Under the pieces are notes generated by a model that was not told the DNA's origin, made no database searches, and worked only from the letters and a program-made list of their open reading frames with translations. Positions 63,206 through 64,000 of a stretch of DNA of 64,000 bases are shown here, in pieces; positions within the stretch are counted from its first letter, which is position 1; each line of letters starts with the position of its first letter. The stretch covers positions 36,240 to 100,239 of the forward strand of contig CACHMJ010000004.1 of assembly GCA_902580895.1 (NCBI GenBank). The letters run 5' to 3'. A program made the position numbers and the translations under genes. This DNA comes from an uncultured Pelagibacteraceae bacterium. Lineage in GTDB: Bacteria > Pseudomonadota > Alphaproteobacteria > Pelagibacterales > Pelagibacteraceae.

Positions 63206-63643
63206 ATGGAATCCACTACATTTGATTGGTCTTGTTCACACACATGGAAACAAAGTGCTAAAAATACTGCGTGGTGTTTACTTGGGTGTTCGATTGGAGA
63301 TTTTGGAACAATTTTATTTTTTCAATTGACTAAAATACCATTCCCGGTTTTAGCCATTATGATATTAGCAATTATCAATGGGTTGATTACGAGTATAATT
63401 TTAGAAACAATTATTTTAATCCGTCAAAATTTGGAATTTAACAAAGCTTTAAAAACAGCATTAGGGATGAGTTTTATTTCAATGATAAGTATGGAAACCA
63501 CAATGAATTTAACCGATTACTTTTTAACTGGTGGAGCAATATTAACCTGGTGGGTTGTACCTTTAATGCTTATTGTAGGTTTTTTAACACCATGGCCATA
63601 TAATTATTGGAGATTAAAAAAATATGGCATCAGTTGTCATTAA
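63206..63643 (+). CDS. DUF4396-like membrane protein
   Basis: A 145-residue membrane protein with about three to four hydrophobic segments. A polar N-terminus with SCSHTWKQSAKNTAWCLLGC and GDFGTILFFQ matches the DUF4396 pattern (Cys-His-x, then GC-x-x-GD). The ATG at 63206 is chosen because the frame further upstream overlaps the divergent hydrolase gene. Metal binding by the Cys/His part is possible; function is unknown. Confidence 0.75.
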   Translation: MESTTFDWSCSHTWKQSAKNTAWCLLGCSIGDFGTILFFQLTKIPFPVLAIMILAIINGLITSIILETIILIRQNLEFNKALKTALGMSFISMISMETTMNLTDYFLTGGAILTWWVVPLMLIVGFLTPWPYNYWRLKKYGISCH

Positions 63644-64000
63644 AAATTGGGATAATAAAACTTGGTTATCTTCACAAAATTATATTAATTCTTTTAATAA
63701 TTTTTTAATCAAAAATACCAAAATTAATTCAAATTTTAGAATTTTAGATATTGGTTGTGGAAGAGGGAAGATTTTAGGCTCTTTAAAATCAAGGTTAAAA
63801 CTTAAATATAAACCTCTAGGCATAGATATTGTTAATCACAAAGATAGAGATAAAAGAATTAAATTTAAAAAAGCAAATATTTTAAATCTTTCTTTGAGAA
63901 AAAGTCAAAAGTTTGATTTAATTATGATTAAACAAACAATTCATTTAATAAAATTAAGTAAGGTAAAAAAATTATTAAAATCATTAGAAAAAATATTAAA
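63624..64000 (+). CDS. SAM-dependent methyltransferase, 3' end missing
   Basis: A frame from ATG 63624, overlapping the DUF4396 gene by 20 bases, that runs off the right edge after 125 residues. FRILDIGCGRGKILGSL near residue 40 is the SAM-binding motif I of class I methyltransferases, and PLGIDIVN is the following acidic strand. The substrate cannot be determined from the visible part. Confidence 0.75.
   Translation, partial: MASVVIKNWDNKTWLSSQNYINSFNNFLIKNTKINSNFRILDIGCGRGKILGSLKSRLKLKYKPLGIDIVNHKDRDKRIKFKKANILNLSLRKSQKFDLIMIKQTIHLIKLSKVKKLLKSLEKIL

Noticed and set aside
1..64000. tRNA, rRNA, CRISPR arrays, insertion sequences, prophage
   Set aside because: No tRNA-like cloverleaf with a TTCGA arm, no regularly spaced repeats, no transposase or integrase reading frames were seen on reading both strands.

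Overview
The window comes from a very AT-rich, tightly packed bacterial chromosome. Gene content and order point to the SAR11 clade (a Candidatus Pelagibacter-like marine alphaproteobacterium). The supporting signs are short intergenic gaps, many 1-13 base overlaps between genes, no mobile elements, no tRNA or rRNA genes, and a dense set of genes for oxidising methylated amines and one-carbon units next to an iron-uptake system. The species assignment is inference from gene content; no marker RNA gene is present.

Layout. (1) 1-4170: end of a PQQ-type beta-propeller gene, a cupin, a ZapE/AFG1 ATPase, a YjbQ protein and a photolyase. (2) 4178-15161, minus strand: the methylamine-to-glutamate block, with a diaminopropionate ammonia-lyase-like enzyme, GmaS, small membrane proteins, AmtB, an uncharacterised 138-residue protein, N-methylglutamate synthase MgsCBA, a second glutamine-synthetase-like enzyme and a FAD amine oxidase-like protein. 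(3) 15236-27776: the TMA/TMAO block, with a winged-helix protein coupled to the TMAO demethylase Tdm, the divergent TMAO binding protein TmoX, three small envelope genes including a MORN protein, TmoW and TmoV, the TMA monooxygenase Tmm, a GpsA-like dehydrogenase and Fhs. (4) 27903-33009: a four-subunit SoxBDAG/MgdABCD dehydrogenase. (5) 33015-42107: mixed housekeeping genes (EamA exporter, racemase, cold-shock protein, PurEK) and a poorly known cassette of M19 dipeptidase, a 550-residue protein, a DUF3726 protein and a zinc ribbon. (6) 42148-52756: a LigM-like GcvT-family demethylase with MetF, a divergent kinase/nucleotidyltransferase pair, an enoyl-CoA hydratase, a dimethylglycine dehydrogenase-like fusion, EtfBA and ETF-ubiquinone oxidoreductase. 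(7) 52761-57002: HisI, FolE, an AcuI-like reductase and a LysR regulator. (8) 57027-64000: a Fur-like operator, the FbpA/FutA-type iron ABC transporter with a small Cys-rich protein and a strong RNA hairpin inside the operon, AzlCD, a thioredoxin-like protein, a persulfide dioxygenase-like hydrolase, a DUF4396 protein and the start of a methyltransferase.

How the genes work together. TMAO enters through TmoXWV or is made from TMA by Tmm. Tdm demethylates TMAO to dimethylamine and formaldehyde. The step from dimethylamine to monomethylamine is not encoded here. Monomethylamine is joined to glutamate by GmaS, converted to N-methylglutamate by MgsABC and oxidised by MgdABCD, returning glutamate and a C1 unit. 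Methyl groups are loaded on tetrahydrofolate by up to four GcvT-type domains (Tdm, MgdC, the LigM-like protein, the DMGDH-like protein). MetF and Fhs interconvert the folate-bound C1 units. EtfBA and ETF-QO can pass electrons from the dehydrogenases to quinone, and FolE starts folate synthesis. The pathway itself is established knowledge. The parts that look least explained are the second glutamine-synthetase paralogue with its FAD partner, the Tdm-coupled winged-helix protein, the LigM-like/MetF module, the kinase/nucleotidyltransferase pair, the M19-DUF3726 cassette, and the Cys-motif micro-gene plus hairpin in the iron operon.
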